A stretch of 64,000 bases of DNA from Corynebacterium mucifaciens (GTDB lineage: Bacteria > Actinomycetota > Actinomycetes > Mycobacteriales > Mycobacteriaceae), in contig NZ_JAAXPF010000001.1 in NCBI RefSeq assembly GCF_012396315.1, positions 310,001 to 374,000 on the forward strand. The letters run 5' to 3'. Below are positions 43,348-54,404 of the stretch, one piece after another; the stretch's first letter is position 1; every line of letters begins with the position of its first letter. Below the pieces are notes generated by a model that was not told where the DNA came from, did no database searches, and saw only the letters and a list, made by a program, of their open reading frames with translations. Made by a program: the position numbers and the translations under genes.

Positions 43348-44357
43348 CGTGTCTCCTTCATAAGGTCGACGCCCAGGCGATCTACCCATGCGTCAGTGTC
43401 GCCTGCGACAAACGTGGCTCGGCTGTCATCATCACGCTCGGGATCCCACACCAGCATGGTCCGGAATCCGCCCGTACCACCGTTGTGGAAAGTGATTTCC
43501 TGGCCGTCCTCGTCGAGATCGCCCCATCCATAGTTAGGCACACCATGCGAGGACACCCACTCCACGTATTTCGCCATGTCAGCTGCCGTGGAGCGGATTG
43601 CGCCCGCTGGTGCCCAGCCGTCCATGTCCCACGGCCCGGCGTGGTGCCCGTTGGCCGACAACCCGGTAGGGGCACCGTCGATGGTGCCCGGCAGCGCCAC
43701 ATACGTCGAGGTCATGCCAGCGGGCTCGAAAATGCGGGTGCGCAGCAGTTCGTCGTACGGAACGCCAGCGTGTCTGGCCAGTAGTTGGCCGAGCAGCGCG
43801 TGGCCGTAGTTCGAGTACTGCCTCTCGCCGCGGTTTTTCAGTTCGGCAGCGCCGGCGGCGTCAATGATGTCCTGCGGTGTATCGCGGCGGTACGGGTTGC
43901 CGCCGTCGCGGAGAATGGCCTTGAACGATTCTTTAAAGCTGAGGCTTTCTGTGGTGGCCAGACCGGAGGTGTGGTTGAGCAGCTCTTCCAAGGTCACATC
44001 GGAGATGGGGGCGGAGGGGACGTCGATTAGCTCCTGCACCTGGGTGTCTAGGCTGAGCTCTCCTTCTTCGACGAACTGGCGGACCAGCTCCGCGTTGAAG
44101 GTTTTGGTGATCGAGCCGATTTCGAACTCGGTGTGCTCGTCCGCGCCGAGACCGCCGAAGCGTGTCTCGCCGCCGTCGTAGGAAAACGCGGCGAGGTTGT
44201 GGTGGCCGCTCTCCGCGAGATGCTCGAGGGCGGAGGAAATTTCGGGATCGCCGGTGTGCTCGGTGGCCACGGAAATGTCCCGGGGACCGGTTGAGAGTAA
44301 CGCCGCAGCGGTGACAATGGCGGCGACGCCCCCAACAGCGATGTCTGTGGCGCGCAT
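43344..44357 (-). CDS. Membrane-anchored serine hydrolase of the beta-lactamase/DD-peptidase fold
   Basis: A 337-residue exported protein. One hydrophobic segment lies at residues about 6-24, probably an uncleaved anchor. The class C-like motifs are SITK (S-x-x-K, about residue 82), YSNY (Y-x-N) and HNGGTGG near the C-terminus in place of KTG. These mark penicillin-binding esterase and DD-peptidase relatives rather than a classical beta-lactamase. The start overlaps the stop of the upstream regulator by one base. The substrate is unknown; cell-wall peptides or esters are candidates. Confidence 0.82.
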
Positions 44358-44815
44358 TAGTGATCCTCCCCGGCGATGACCATAGCCATGAGGGGGACAA
44401 TGCGGGCAGGGGGAATCTTGAAAACCCCGTCCTGCTTGTGCACCCAGCCGGCGGCTTGCAGCTCCTTCAGGTGGTGGTAGGCCGTGCCTGTGGAAGAGAC
44501 CAAGTCCGACTCCACAAGCTCCGTCACGGACGCGGGCGTTGCCAGCAGGTGGCGCAGGATCGCGCCGCGTACCGGGTGCGCGAGTGCGGCGATGCGGGCA
44601 ATCGCGGCATCCCACGGCTGGTCCGTAATCCATGCTGTCGGGCGAGCCCACGCGAATGTGTACGTGCCGGTCGGCAGCGTGATGTCGCCGGCGAAAGACA
44701 CCGTCCCATCGTGGTTGCTGTCGGCGTGAAACTCGGGTGAGTGAGGGAGTGATGCTTGTTCGAGCGCGTCAATGCGCGCTTCTATGGCGGTTAAGCGTGC
44801 TTCAAGCGGTTGCAT
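44357..44815 (-). CDS. ArsR-like winged-helix regulator with an N-terminal extra domain
   Basis: A 152-residue protein. The C-terminal part (about residues 68-135) is a winged helix: AALAHPVRGAILRHLL, then SSTGTAYHHLKELQAAGWV as the recognition region. Residues 1-20 look like a short coiled coil. Residues about 25-60 are a beta-rich stretch (FHADSNHDGTVSFAGDITLP) that could sense a ligand. No metal-binding CxC is present. An AT-rich palindromic site stands immediately before its ATG, so autoregulation is likely. Confidence 0.78.
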   Translation of the reverse strand: MQPLEARLTAIEARIDALEQASLPHSPEFHADSNHDGTVSFAGDITLPTGTYTFAWARPTAWITDQPWDAAIARIAALAHPVRGAILRHLLATPASVTELVESDLVSSTGTAYHHLKELQAAGWVHKQDGVFKIPPARIVPLMAMVIAGEDH

Positions 44816-44817
44816 GC

Positions 44818-44841
44818 TTCTAGTATTTCAAAATTCTAGAA
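44818..44841 (-). promoter_or_regulatory. AT-rich operator and -10 of the regulator/hydrolase operon
   Basis: TTCTAG (44818-44823) and CTAGAA (44836-44841) form a perfect inverted repeat with a 12-nt spacer, and TTCTAGAA (44834-44841) is itself palindromic. On the minus strand TAGAAT (plus 44833-44838) fits a -10 hexamer within it. The site ends 3 nt before the regulator ATG and is strikingly AT-rich for this genome. Confidence 0.6.
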
Positions 44842-44862
44842 ACTATGCAGTGCGTTCGCGCG

Positions 44863-45528
44863 CTAGCGCAGCATCGCGCCGACGATGCAGCCGAGGTCGC
44901 CGATCTCGCGCACCTCGGACGCCAGGAAATCCGGCCCGCCCACGCGGCCGACCACCAGCACCATGTCGGTGCCGTGCAGGGGAGTGATCGTCAGCGCGGT
45001 GCCGAGCTGGAACCACGGCTCGGGCGCCCAGCCGTCGAAGTCGGGCTGGAGGATTCGCGCGGCGTCGATAGGCGGCATCTGCGGGCGGGTGCCGTCGTCC
45101 TCCGGCGCGGCGGGAGAGGCCGCGGCGCGCGAAAGCTCGCCGTCGGAGTTGCGCAACACCACAGCCCACGACGAGGTCACCGCGCCAGGCATGACGCGAA
45201 CCAGCTCGTCAAGCGTGTCGTTCAGCTTGCCGGTGCGCTGTGCAATCCGCGCGAGCATCTCAATCTGCCCGCGGCGATCCACGCGGCCGGTGAACGGGCG
45301 GATGGAATCCACCTCCGCGCCGTCGACCGCTGCGACGGCGGTAATAAGGGTGTCCACCATCACGCCGGTGGGCAGGGTGACCACGATGTCGTCGGTCACG
45401 GTGCCGTCGGTAGACGTCTCCACGATATCCACGGAATTGATATCGGCGTCGACCATGCCGAAGGCCTCGGCGAGCTGGCCCAGGCTTCCGGGAACGTCCG
45501 GGAGGGAAACGCGGATGAGGTACGACAT
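44863..45528 (-). CDS. ACT-domain protein
   Basis: A 221-residue protein that starts with an ACT domain (YLIRVSLPDVPGSLGQLAEAF, split here only in description: the first strand and helix at residues 3-22). ACT domains bind amino acids. The remaining 140 residues look like a ligand-binding or GAF-like module (FQLGTALTITPLHGTD). Minus-strand TATAAA (plus 45536-45541) lies 7 nt before ATG 45528. It is divergent from gatC, as in mycobacteria, where a similar protein has no assigned role. Function unknown. Confidence 0.72.
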   Translation of the reverse strand: MSYLIRVSLPDVPGSLGQLAEAFGMVDADINSVDIVETSTDGTVTDDIVVTLPTGVMVDTLITAVAAVDGAEVDSIRPFTGRVDRRGQIEMLARIAQRTGKLNDTLDELVRVMPGAVTSSWAVVLRNSDGELSRAAASPAAPEDDGTRPQMPPIDAARILQPDFDGWAPEPWFQLGTALTITPLHGTDMVLVVGRVGGPDFLASEVREIGDLGCIVGAMLR

Positions 45529-45629
45529 GGCCCTATTTATAGCAACCGGGGGTGGCCGGGCGGTGTCACGGCGTGACGTAAGATGAGGCGCGTTCGACGC
45601 AACCCACGTGATGTGGAAGGGATGGGACT

Positions 45630-45929
45630 GTGGCTGAGATTTCACGCGACGAGGTGTCGCGCATCGCACGCCTGGCGCGTATCGCGCTGAAGGACGAGGA
45701 GCTGGACGACATCGCCAAGCAGCTGGAAACCATCGTGGATGCGGTGTCGAAGGTGCAGGGCGTCGACACCGAGGGTGTGACGCCGATGAGCCACCCGCAC
45801 TCTATAGACGCCGGCATGCGCGAAGACGTTGAGAAGAAAACGCTGACGCAGGCTGAGGCGCTGGACCAGGCCCCGGCGGTGGAGGACGACCGGTTCGTGG
45901 TTCCGCAGATTCTCGGAGAGGGAGACTAA
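45630..45929 (+). CDS. gatC: Glu-tRNA(Gln)/Asp-tRNA(Asn) amidotransferase subunit C
   Basis: Small subunit that wraps GatA and GatB in the amidotransferase that turns misacylated Glu-tRNA(Gln) into Gln-tRNA(Gln). The 99-residue product has the conserved VSRIARLARIAL start, ELDDIAKQLETIVDAV and the C-terminal DDRFVVPQIL. The GTG start at 45630 follows GGAAGGGA. gatA begins 6 nt after the stop, while gatB is about 8 kb further on. Confidence 0.95.
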   Translation: MAEISRDEVSRIARLARIALKDEELDDIAKQLETIVDAVSKVQGVDTEGVTPMSHPHSIDAGMREDVEKKTLTQAEALDQAPAVEDDRFVVPQILGEGD

Positions 45930-45935
45930 AGAGCA

Positions 45936-47391
<1,456 letters not shown>

Positions 47392-47417
<26 letters not shown>

Positions 47418-48702
47418 CCCCTGGAATACCCTCGCAGCGCTGGCTGCGGGGTATTTTCTTGTCCTGATCGACCAGGGCTTCATGCCCGTGATCACGCCGC
47501 TGTTGCCTTTCGACGTCGGCTCCGCAGTGTGGCTGACCAGTATCTACCTGCTGTGCACGGTGGCTCCGATGCCGGCTACCGGCAAGCTTGGCGACGCCTT
47601 CGGTCAACGCCGCGTCTTCCTCATCGGTTTGGCCATCTATGTGGTTGCCCTCGTGTTGGCTGGTGCCTCCTGGTCGTTCGGCTCGCTCGTGGTTGCCCGC
47701 GGGCTGCAGGGTCTCGGCGCCGCGGTATTCTTGCCGCAGGCGTTTGGGCTGATTCCGCGCGTGTTCGCGGAGGACAAACAGGGTCGCGCGTTCGCCGCTT
47801 GGGGTGTGATCGGCTCTGTGGCATCCCTGATCGGGCCCGTGGTTGGCGGGGCAGTGGCAGAAACCGCTGGCTGGCGCGCAGCGTTTTTCGCCCAAGCTGG
47901 GCTCGGCGCGGTCGCGCTCGTCGCCGGTTTGGTCGCGCTGCCGCGGCTGCCCCGCAGCGGCGAACGAGTGACCCTGCTGCCCGTCCTGCTCTCCTTCGGC
48001 GGGCTTGGTCTGCTGGTCTACGGCATCCAGTTCGGGCAGTGGCCCTCCATGATCTTCGGCGTGTTGCTGATCGGGGCGCTGGTGCTCTCCGCCCGCAGGG
48101 GCACCGACGACGGGTTCCTACCCGTGGAGCTGATGCTCGACCGCTCCTTCGCACTCGGCGCCCTGGGGGTTGCAGCAATGGGCTTCACCGTGGCGTCGAT
48201 GTTCATCCCGCTGATGTACTGGCTGCAAACCGTCGCCGGCGCCTCGCCCACCGCCTCAGGCGCGATCACCGCGCCCATGTCCGTGCTCGCGCTCGTGCTC
48301 ACCCCGGTTGCCGGGTACCTGACCGACAGGCGCGACCCGGGCAAGCTCTGCGCCGCGGGCTTTACCGTCTCCGCTGCCGGGCTCGCGCTCGCCATCGCGT
48401 TGATCCACACCGGGGCGGGCGTGTGGTGGTTTACCGCCGTGACCTCGCTGCTGGGCATCGGCGGCGCGTTCGTGTGGGCGCCCAACGCTGCGGTGACGAT
48501 GCGCGGCATCCCCGAGCACGAAACCGGTGCGGCCTCCGGGCTGTACAACACCGCCCGCCAGGTCGGCTCGGTGCTCGGAGTGGCCTTGGTGGGTATGGTG
48601 CTCGCCTCAGGGACCATCGAGTCCACTGCCGGTTGGGCGATCGCGCTGCCCTTGGCTGCGATGCTGATCGGAGCGGCGTCGTCGCTTCGTCTTCGGGGGT
48701 AG
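47392..48702 (+). CDS. MFS drug-efflux-type transporter (DHA2-like)
   Basis: A polytopic membrane protein of up to 436 residues with at least a dozen hydrophobic segments. The A motif between helices 2 and 3 reads [16 protein letters not shown]. The drug-antiporter C-type motif region is [20 protein letters not shown], so it probably exports small lipophilic compounds. The start is uncertain: GTG 47392 and TTG 47401 both lie inside gatA. A downstream ATG at 47482 would drop the first membrane helix ([15 protein letters not shown]). The first helix is encoded by the hairpin after gatA. Confidence 0.82.
47425..47459 (+). terminator. Terminator-like hairpin after gatA, inside the MFS reading frame
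   Basis: AATACCC-T-CGCAGC (47425-47438) pairs with GCTGCGGGGTATT (47443-47455), a 13-bp stem with a single bulged T and a GCTG loop, followed by TTCTT. It starts 8 nt after the gatA stop, as expected for a gatCA terminator, yet it encodes residues about 12-22 of the following transporter. Confidence 0.7.
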
Positions 48703-48712
48703 CCTGGCAGGT

Positions 48713-49744
48713 ATGCGACTTGCCACCTTGACCTCCGGCGGCGACTGCCCCGGCCTCAACGCCGTCATCCGCGGCATCGTCCGCACCGCGAACAACGAGT
48801 ACGGCTCCACAGTTGTCGGGTACCGCGACGGCTGGGTGGGGTTGATGGAGGACAGGCGCGTCGATCTCTACGACGACGCCTACATGGACTCCCTTCTGCT
48901 GCGCGGCGGCACCGTGCTGGGCACCGGCCGCCTGCACCCAGACAAGTTCAAAGCTGGCATCGACACTATCAAGGCCAACCTCGCGGACGCGGAGGTCGAT
49001 GCCCTCATCGCGATCGGCGGCGAGGGCACCCTCAAAGGCGTGAAGTGGCTCTCCGACAACGGGATACCCGTGGTGGGCGTGCCCAAGACCATCGATAACG
49101 ACGTTGCCGCCACCGACTACACCTTCGGCTTCGACACCGCGGTATCCGTGGCTACCGACGCCATCGACCGCCTACACACCACGGCGGAATCCCACAACCG
49201 CATCCTCATCGTGGAAGTGATGGGTCGCCATGTGGGGTGGATCGCGCTGCACGCGGGCATGGCCGGCGGCGCGCACTACACCGTGATCCCCGAAGAACCC
49301 TTCGACATCGCCGATATCTGCAAAGCGATGGAGCGCCGTTTCCAGATGGGGGAGAAGTACGGCATCATCGTCGTCGCAGAAGGCGCGGTGCCAAAAGAGG
49401 GCACGATGGACGCGGGCCTGGGCGAAAAAGACGAGTTCGGCCACACAACGTTCAACGGCATGGGACAGATCATCGGCGACGAGGTGAAGAAGCGCCTAGG
49501 CTACGACGTGCGCACCACCGTACTCGGCCACACTCAGCGCGGCGGCACGCCCACCGCTTATGACCGGGTCTTGGCCACCCGCTATGGCGTCCACGCCGCC
49601 CGAGCCGCCCACAGCGGCAATTTCGGCAGCTGCGTGGCGCTGCATGGCGAGGACATCGAGCTGGTTGCGCTGGAAGACGCTGTGGCCGAACTCAAGACTG
49701 TTCCCGAGCACCGGTACGTCACCGCGAAGGCAATGTTCACCTAG
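48713..49744 (+). CDS. pfkA: 6-phosphofructokinase
   Basis: Phosphorylates fructose-6-phosphate to fructose-1,6-bisphosphate in glycolysis. The 343-residue product is a group III-type [18 protein letters not shown] at residues 8-22, IGGEGTLKG (ATP/PPi loop), [16 protein letters not shown] and [12 protein letters not shown]. The sequence GGEGT and the following Lys-rather-than-Gly pattern occur in actinobacterial enzymes that may use ATP or PPi. I cannot decide the phosphoryl donor. TAGCCT (48700-48705) is 7 nt before the ATG and overlaps the MFS stop. Confidence 0.93.
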   Translation: MRLATLTSGGDCPGLNAVIRGIVRTANNEYGSTVVGYRDGWVGLMEDRRVDLYDDAYMDSLLLRGGTVLGTGRLHPDKFKAGIDTIKANLADAEVDALIAIGGEGTLKGVKWLSDNGIPVVGVPKTIDNDVAATDYTFGFDTAVSVATDAIDRLHTTAESHNRILIVEVMGRHVGWIALHAGMAGGAHYTVIPEEPFDIADICKAMERRFQMGEKYGIIVVAEGAVPKEGTMDAGLGEKDEFGHTTFNGMGQIIGDEVKKRLGYDVRTTVLGHTQRGGTPTAYDRVLATRYGVHAARAAHSGNFGSCVALHGEDIELVALEDAVAELKTVPEHRYVTAKAMFT

Positions 49745-50589
49745 GCGTCTTCGTTCCCAGCAGAACCTGCCAGTGGCCGACGGCCAATTTTGCGGCTGCG
49801 CACGTAGAACCAGATACCACCTGCGAACACAAAGATCGATGTGGCGAAGAAACCAATAATCGGCGCGACGTCGCCCGGCAGCTCAGTCCCGGTGTTGAAC
49901 ACCGCGTGGGCTGCGTACCCGAACAGGTACCACCCAACCAGCTGACCGACGCGCCAGCGCATGGGCTTGTCGGTGCGGCACAGGAAATTGCCCAGACCCC
50001 AGGCGGTTAGTCCCGTGTAGAAGGCGTGCGCCCACGGGGCGGGAAGGCAGCGGATGCCGGCAGCTACCAGTGAGCCGTCGAGGTCGGAATTGAGGTTTTC
50101 CAGCGCTCCCTTCAAGATGTACGTCGCGTTCTCGACCGCGGAGAATCCGAATCCCACAGCAATCGCGACAGTAACGGCCTCGACAGGACGCTGGATGCGC
50201 ATCACCATGGTGCACAACACAAACACGGCGGTGAACTTCAGTAGCTCCTCCGCGGTAGGGGAGATGAGGCCGAACTGCAGGTTGCTCAACCCAAGCCGGC
50301 CCTGCAGCGACACCGCGGCGTCGTTTGCGTTGACGGCTGGTGCATACAGCGCGGCGCCACAGAAAAACGCTGCGGCCACCCATCCCGGCATGGCATGAGC
50401 CATCTGTCCCGGATGGTTGCGCAGCGCAAGCCAGGCGATGAGCAGCCAGAGGCCTGCGTGCACAACGCTCACACCTGCGGTAGTGGAATTGAAGGGCAGG
50501 CCAGCGAGGTACGCTGCGGACCATGCCGCGCTCGTGAGAAAGAGAATGGCCGCGATTATTCGCAGCGTGAGAGCCGGTCGCTGTGTCAT
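49741..50589 (-). CDS. PrsW-family intramembrane metalloprotease
   Basis: A 282-residue polytopic protein (about eight membrane helices). The PrsW signatures are PTAEELLKF (E-E-x-x-K), [14 protein letters not shown] and the His motifs [11 protein letters not shown] and GYAAHAVFN, consistent with a membrane-embedded metal site. PrsW of Bacillus cuts an anti-sigma factor. Here the partner is unknown, but the upstream gene in the same operon encodes a single-pass exported protein whose stop overlaps this start (ATGA), and this may be a substrate or accessory. Confidence 0.82.
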   Translation of the reverse strand: MTQRPALTLRIIAAILFLTSAAWSAAYLAGLPFNSTTAGVSVVHAGLWLLIAWLALRNHPGQMAHAMPGWVAAAFFCGAALYAPAVNANDAAVSLQGRLGLSNLQFGLISPTAEELLKFTAVFVLCTMVMRIQRPVEAVTVAIAVGFGFSAVENATYILKGALENLNSDLDGSLVAAGIRCLPAPWAHAFYTGLTAWGLGNFLCRTDKPMRWRVGQLVGWYLFGYAAHAVFNTGTELPGDVAPIIGFFATSIFVFAGGIWFYVRSRKIGRRPLAGSAGNEDA

Positions 50590-51119
50590 TTGGCACCCAC
50601 TTCCATCTCTTCCGGAGCTGCGTCGACTACGCGGTCAGCCAGTTCATCCGCGTCAGGGCCGCCGATGGTGAAGTACCGGGTAGAAGCGTCGTCGAGCACG
50701 GATACAGCAACGAAGGCGCCGTCTCCTGAGGCGCCGTTGCGTTTCACCCGCACGCCGTCGCGCGGTTGCTCGATGCCGTCCAGATCAACCGAGCGGTCCA
50801 AGACCGCGGCGCGGTAGACGCGGGCAAGTGCCCTATCTTCGTCGTCAGGAGTGGACTCGGAGCGGGCCATGATGCGGGTCCCGCCGCAGTCCCAGATTCT
50901 CGAGCTCTGCGCGAACCCCGACGGGTTGTTGCACACGAGCGGGCCATCCCCGTCCGCGACGGAAACACTGCCCATTTCGACCGGATTTTCAGGAGCGGCC
51001 GATTCTTCCGACGACGCGGGCTGACTGAGTATGCGCGGAGCCACGAGCAGCGCGGCCACAAGGACACAAAGGATTGTCCCGAGCACCACTGGCGCCCGGG
51101 AGACGGTGGAATTTCTCAT
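50586..51119 (-). CDS. Membrane-anchored exported protein of unknown function, coupled to prsW
   Basis: A 177-residue protein with one hydrophobic segment (residues about 11-30) and an extracytoplasmic part that starts with an acidic linker. It has two cysteines about 20 residues apart (VCNNPSG, WDCGG), probably a disulfide. The first 30 residues could be a signal anchor; there is no lipobox. The ATGA overlap with prsW ties the two in one operon. I do not recognise a family. Confidence 0.6.
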   Translation of the reverse strand: MRNSTVSRAPVVLGTILCVLVAALLVAPRILSQPASSEESAAPENPVEMGSVSVADGDGPLVCNNPSGFAQSSRIWDCGGTRIMARSESTPDDEDRALARVYRAAVLDRSVDLDGIEQPRDGVRVKRNGASGDGAFVAVSVLDDASTRYFTIGGPDADELADRVVDAAPEEMEVGAK

Positions 51120-51179
51120 AACGGCGCATACGGTACAACGGGTCTGGCGACGCTGCAGGGGACGGATACAGTCGGATGT

Positions 51180-51698
51180 ATGCACGACCGTATTCCCGAT
51201 CCTTGCCGGCTCCTCATCGTCGGCATCAACCCAGGCCGCCTCACCGAGGAGGTGGACGCGCCCTTCGCTTACCCAGGCAACCGCTTTTGGCCCGCGCTTG
51301 AGGCCGCGGGGATAACCCCGTATCGAGTGCACGCTCACCAGGGTCTTTCCGACCAGGATGCCGCCATGCTCGCGGAGCTCGGCATCGGGTTTACCAACCT
51401 GGTGAACCGGATGACGCCGCGCGCGTCCGAGCTCACCCGCGAAGAAATGGTGCAAGGAGGGCAGGTTGTGCGGGACGTCGTCGCTAAGCACAAGCCCAAG
51501 GCCGTGATGTTCGCAGGTATCGGCGCGTACCGCGATGCTTACCGACGACCAAAGGCTACCCGCGGCCTCCAGCCCGAGACCCTTGCCGGGGTGCCGGTGT
51601 GGGTGGTGGGTAACCCGAGCGGTCTCAACGCGCACGAGTCAGTGGCATCCCTGGCGGAAAGCTACCGCGAGGTGTGGGAGGCGACCGCGCCGCTTTGA
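51180..51698 (+). CDS. mug: Mug/TDG-type mismatch-specific uracil/thymine DNA glycosylase
   Basis: Removes uracil or thymine from G mismatches, starting base-excision repair. The 172-residue product has the family motifs LLIVGINPGRLT (residues about 11-22) and the late VGNPSGLNAHES. The catalytic Asn lies in GINPG. ATG 51180 has TACAGT (51167-51172) 7 nt upstream, and the gene is divergent from the exported-protein/prsW pair with a short shared intergenic region. With nucS, this adds a second mismatch-handling enzyme to the window. Confidence 0.88.
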   Translation: MHDRIPDPCRLLIVGINPGRLTEEVDAPFAYPGNRFWPALEAAGITPYRVHAHQGLSDQDAAMLAELGIGFTNLVNRMTPRASELTREEMVQGGQVVRDVVAKHKPKAVMFAGIGAYRDAYRRPKATRGLQPETLAGVPVWVVGNPSGLNAHESVASLAESYREVWEATAPL

Positions 51699-51824
51699 GG
51701 GCCGATGGCGCGATCGCCGTGCGCCGTTCCCGGGCGCCGACACGCTACCGGCAGGGCGATGATCACCTAGGTTTACAGCTGGGGCGCTCTCATACCCCGT
51801 GGTTCACTATTTTCGGAGGCACCA

Positions 51825-52406
51825 TTGAATTTCTGCGACAACCCCACCTTGAACAATGAGTGGGTCACTCTCGAGCCGCTTGGCCTGCAGCACGCGGAAG
51901 CCCTCGCCGCCTGCGTCGGGGATCTGTCGAGTTTGTGGTACCAGGACCACATTCCGACACCGGGGGGAGTGCCCGAGTACATCGAGGCGTATCTCGCTGA
52001 TCAGCGTCGCGGGGTGCGCGCGCCGTGGGCGATTGTCAGCCCGGAAGGATCGGCGATCGGCGTGACGACGTTCCTCCACCCGGATCCGACCAATCGCAAC
52101 ATCGAGATCGGATCGACCTGGATCGCCAAACACGCCCAGGGCGGAAAGTTCAACAAGGCGGCAAAGCTGCTCCTGCTTCAGCGCGCGTTCGAGGACCTCG
52201 GCTGCCTGCGCGTAGAGATCCGCACGCACTACATGAACCGCCAGTCGCGTGCGGCTATCGAAGGACTTGGCGCGAAACTCGATGGAGTGTTACGCCGCCA
52301 CAAGATTCTCGCCAGCGGCCTCGTGCGCGACACATGCGTCTACTCCATCCTGGACATTGAATGGCCGGAGGTAAAGACCTCGCTCGAGGCCCGCCTGAAC
52401 AGGTGA
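51825..52406 (+). CDS. GNAT-family N-acetyltransferase (RimJ/RimL-like)
   Basis: A 193-residue GNAT-fold protein. EWVTLEPLGLQHAEAL is the first strand and helix, NIEIGSTWIAKHAQGGKFN is the acetyl-CoA region and VEIRTHYMNRQSRAAIEGLG is the fourth motif. The pattern fits RimJ/RimL-like enzymes that acetylate alpha-amino groups or small molecules. TTG 51825 has GGAGG at 51815-51819, spaced 5 nt, which decides the start although no ATG is present. The 126-nt gap before it shows nothing else. Confidence 0.85.
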   Translation: MNFCDNPTLNNEWVTLEPLGLQHAEALAACVGDLSSLWYQDHIPTPGGVPEYIEAYLADQRRGVRAPWAIVSPEGSAIGVTTFLHPDPTNRNIEIGSTWIAKHAQGGKFNKAAKLLLLQRAFEDLGCLRVEIRTHYMNRQSRAAIEGLGAKLDGVLRRHKILASGLVRDTCVYSILDIEWPEVKTSLEARLNR

Positions 52407-52416
52407 TCCGCCGAGG

Positions 52417-53292
52417 TCAGGGCAACGCGTCGAGACCAATATCCAGGATGGTCACCGAGTGCGTGAGTGCGCCGACGGCGAGGAAGTCAACGCCCGTGTC
52501 CGCGTAAGCGCGGGCGCAATCAAGCGTCAAGCCCCCCGAGGATTCGAGCATCGTCGCTGGAGACAGGGCATCTCGCCGGGCGACGGCCACCCGCGTGTCT
52601 TCCACCTCAAAATTGTCCAGCATGACCAGATTCGGCTTCAATTCCAGGACCTCGGTGAGCTGATCTAGGTCATCCACTTCGACCTCAAGGGGGAGGTCTG
52701 GGAATGCCTTGGCCGTGCGTCGATATGCGTCGGCTGCGCTACCGACGCTCGCGACGTGGTTGTCCTTGATCAGTGCCGCGTCACCCAGACTCATGCGGTG
52801 GTTGACACCTCCGCCGCAACGCACGGCGTATTTCGCTAAATCGCGGTAGCCGGGCAGCGTTTTCCGGGAATCCCTCACCCGCGCCCGGGTACCGGAAATA
52901 ACCTCCGTCCACGCAGAAGTCCCGGTCGCGATGCCGCTGGCGTAGGTGAGCAGATTCAATGCAGTCCGCTCCGCCGACAGAATGACGCGCGCCGGGCCGG
53001 ACACAGTGGCAAGACAGTCACCGGCCGTCACTCGATCGCCGTCGGCGGCGTGCACAGACACGTCGACGGCGGGGGAAATCTCGTGCATAGTCCATCCCAC
53101 AACGTCGAGTCCCGCGACGGTCCCGTCCTGGCGGGGGACCACCTGCGCAGTAAGAACTGCGTCCATGTTGATTGTCGCCTCGGATGTGGCGTCGGGGCCA
53201 TGAGCGAAGTCCTCCGCGAGACCGAGACGGATGAGTCGTAGTGTGGCCTCCTTATTCAGCGGGGAGTGGGTCGGCTGAGCAGGCGTTGTCAT
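52417..53292 (-). CDS. nadC: Quinolinate phosphoribosyltransferase
   Basis: Turns quinolinate and PRPP into nicotinate mononucleotide on the de novo NAD route. The 291-residue product has RDSRKTLPGYRDLAKYAVRCGGG, given here only by its Lys/Arg-rich character, and the ends LVMLDNF and ESSGGLTLD. The gene lies 6 nt after nadA on the same strand. No nadB or nadS is next to it, unlike in some corynebacteria where nadS follows. Confidence 0.94.
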   Translation of the reverse strand: MTTPAQPTHSPLNKEATLRLIRLGLAEDFAHGPDATSEATINMDAVLTAQVVPRQDGTVAGLDVVGWTMHEISPAVDVSVHAADGDRVTAGDCLATVSGPARVILSAERTALNLLTYASGIATGTSAWTEVISGTRARVRDSRKTLPGYRDLAKYAVRCGGGVNHRMSLGDAALIKDNHVASVGSAADAYRRTAKAFPDLPLEVEVDDLDQLTEVLELKPNLVMLDNFEVEDTRVAVARRDALSPATMLESSGGLTLDCARAYADTGVDFLAVGALTHSVTILDIGLDALP

Positions 53293-53298
53293 CGGTGT

Positions 53299-54252
53299 CT
53301 ACTCACCGCTTCCCGGTGTGCCGATGGCGATCATCCGCTCCAATGACTGGCGCGCCTTCGCCGCGACGTCCTCGGGCACGGTTATCTCGTCGCGGAGGTC
53401 CCGCAGGCTGCGAACCAGCTTTTCTGGGGTGATCATCTTCATGTACCGGCAACTCGCCTGGGGGTTCACGGGCTGGAAATCCGCCAGCGGAGCCCGCTTT
53501 CGCAGCTGGTGCAGCATGCCCACCTCGGTGGCTACAAGCACAGTTCCTTCCGTGTCGCGGTCTGCTTGGTCGAGCATCCCGCCAGTGGAAAGCATGTGCA
53601 CACGCTCCGGCTGGATCACTCCTTCGCCAGCGAGGAAGATCGCGGAATTCGCGCAACCGCATTCTGGGTGGATGTACAGCGGCGCATCGGGGTGCGCCGC
53701 CGCTTGCTCCGCAAGCTCCTTGCCGTTGATTCCTGCGTGGACGTGGCATTCGCCCGCCCAGATACGGATGTTCTCGCGGCCGGTCAGGCGCTTCACGTGG
53801 GCGCCGAGGAACTGGTCGGGGCAAAAGAGGATCTCACGGTCCGGATCGATGGAATTCACCACCTCAACGGCGTTCGAGGAGGTGCAGCAGACGTCCGTCA
53901 GGGCCTTAACATCGGCGGTGGTATTAACATAACTGACGACGACCGCACCAGGGTGCTCGTCCTTCCATTCCTGAAGTTGCTCAGCGGTGATGGAGTCCGC
54001 CAGCGAGCATCCAGCATTTTGGTCCGGGATGAGCACCGTTTTGTCGGGGCTGAGGATCTTGGCGCTTTCCGCCATAAAGTGCACACCGCAGAACACAATC
54101 ACGTCTGCGTCAGTGTCGGCGGCGATACGAGATAGCGCGAGTGAATCGCCGGTGAAGTCGGCGATGTCCTGGATCTCCGGAATCTGATAATTATGCGCCA
54201 GAATCACGGCGTTTCGTTCGCGCTTAAGTTCGCGCACTTCATCGGTCCACAT
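53299..54252 (-). CDS. nadA: Quinolinate synthase
   Basis: Condenses iminoaspartate with dihydroxyacetone phosphate, using a [4Fe-4S] cluster. The 317-residue product starts with [20 protein letters not shown] (substrate His). The cluster cysteines are probably those of [16 protein letters not shown] and ASCRYMK. TACATT (plus 54259-54264) lies 6 nt before ATG 54252. An iminoaspartate-forming enzyme (NadB) is not in the window. Divergent from the BASS transporter gene. Confidence 0.94.
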   Translation of the reverse strand: MWTDEVRELKRERNAVILAHNYQIPEIQDIADFTGDSLALSRIAADTDADVIVFCGVHFMAESAKILSPDKTVLIPDQNAGCSLADSITAEQLQEWKDEHPGAVVVSYVNTTADVKALTDVCCTSSNAVEVVNSIDPDREILFCPDQFLGAHVKRLTGRENIRIWAGECHVHAGINGKELAEQAAAHPDAPLYIHPECGCANSAIFLAGEGVIQPERVHMLSTGGMLDQADRDTEGTVLVATEVGMLHQLRKRAPLADFQPVNPQASCRYMKMITPEKLVRSLRDLRDEITVPEDVAAKARQSLERMIAIGTPGSGE

Positions 54253-54404
54253 ACGCCCAATGTAATCCGGGGCGTCCGCTGGATAGTCTGCTTTAGCCGA
54301 TTAAATGCACGACCGGCTGGCCTGCTCCCGCCGGCGACTCATCGTGAGCATCAACGCCGTAGGCCGGGGCTACGTATTGTCATGCGGGCATTACAGTTCA
54401 CAGT

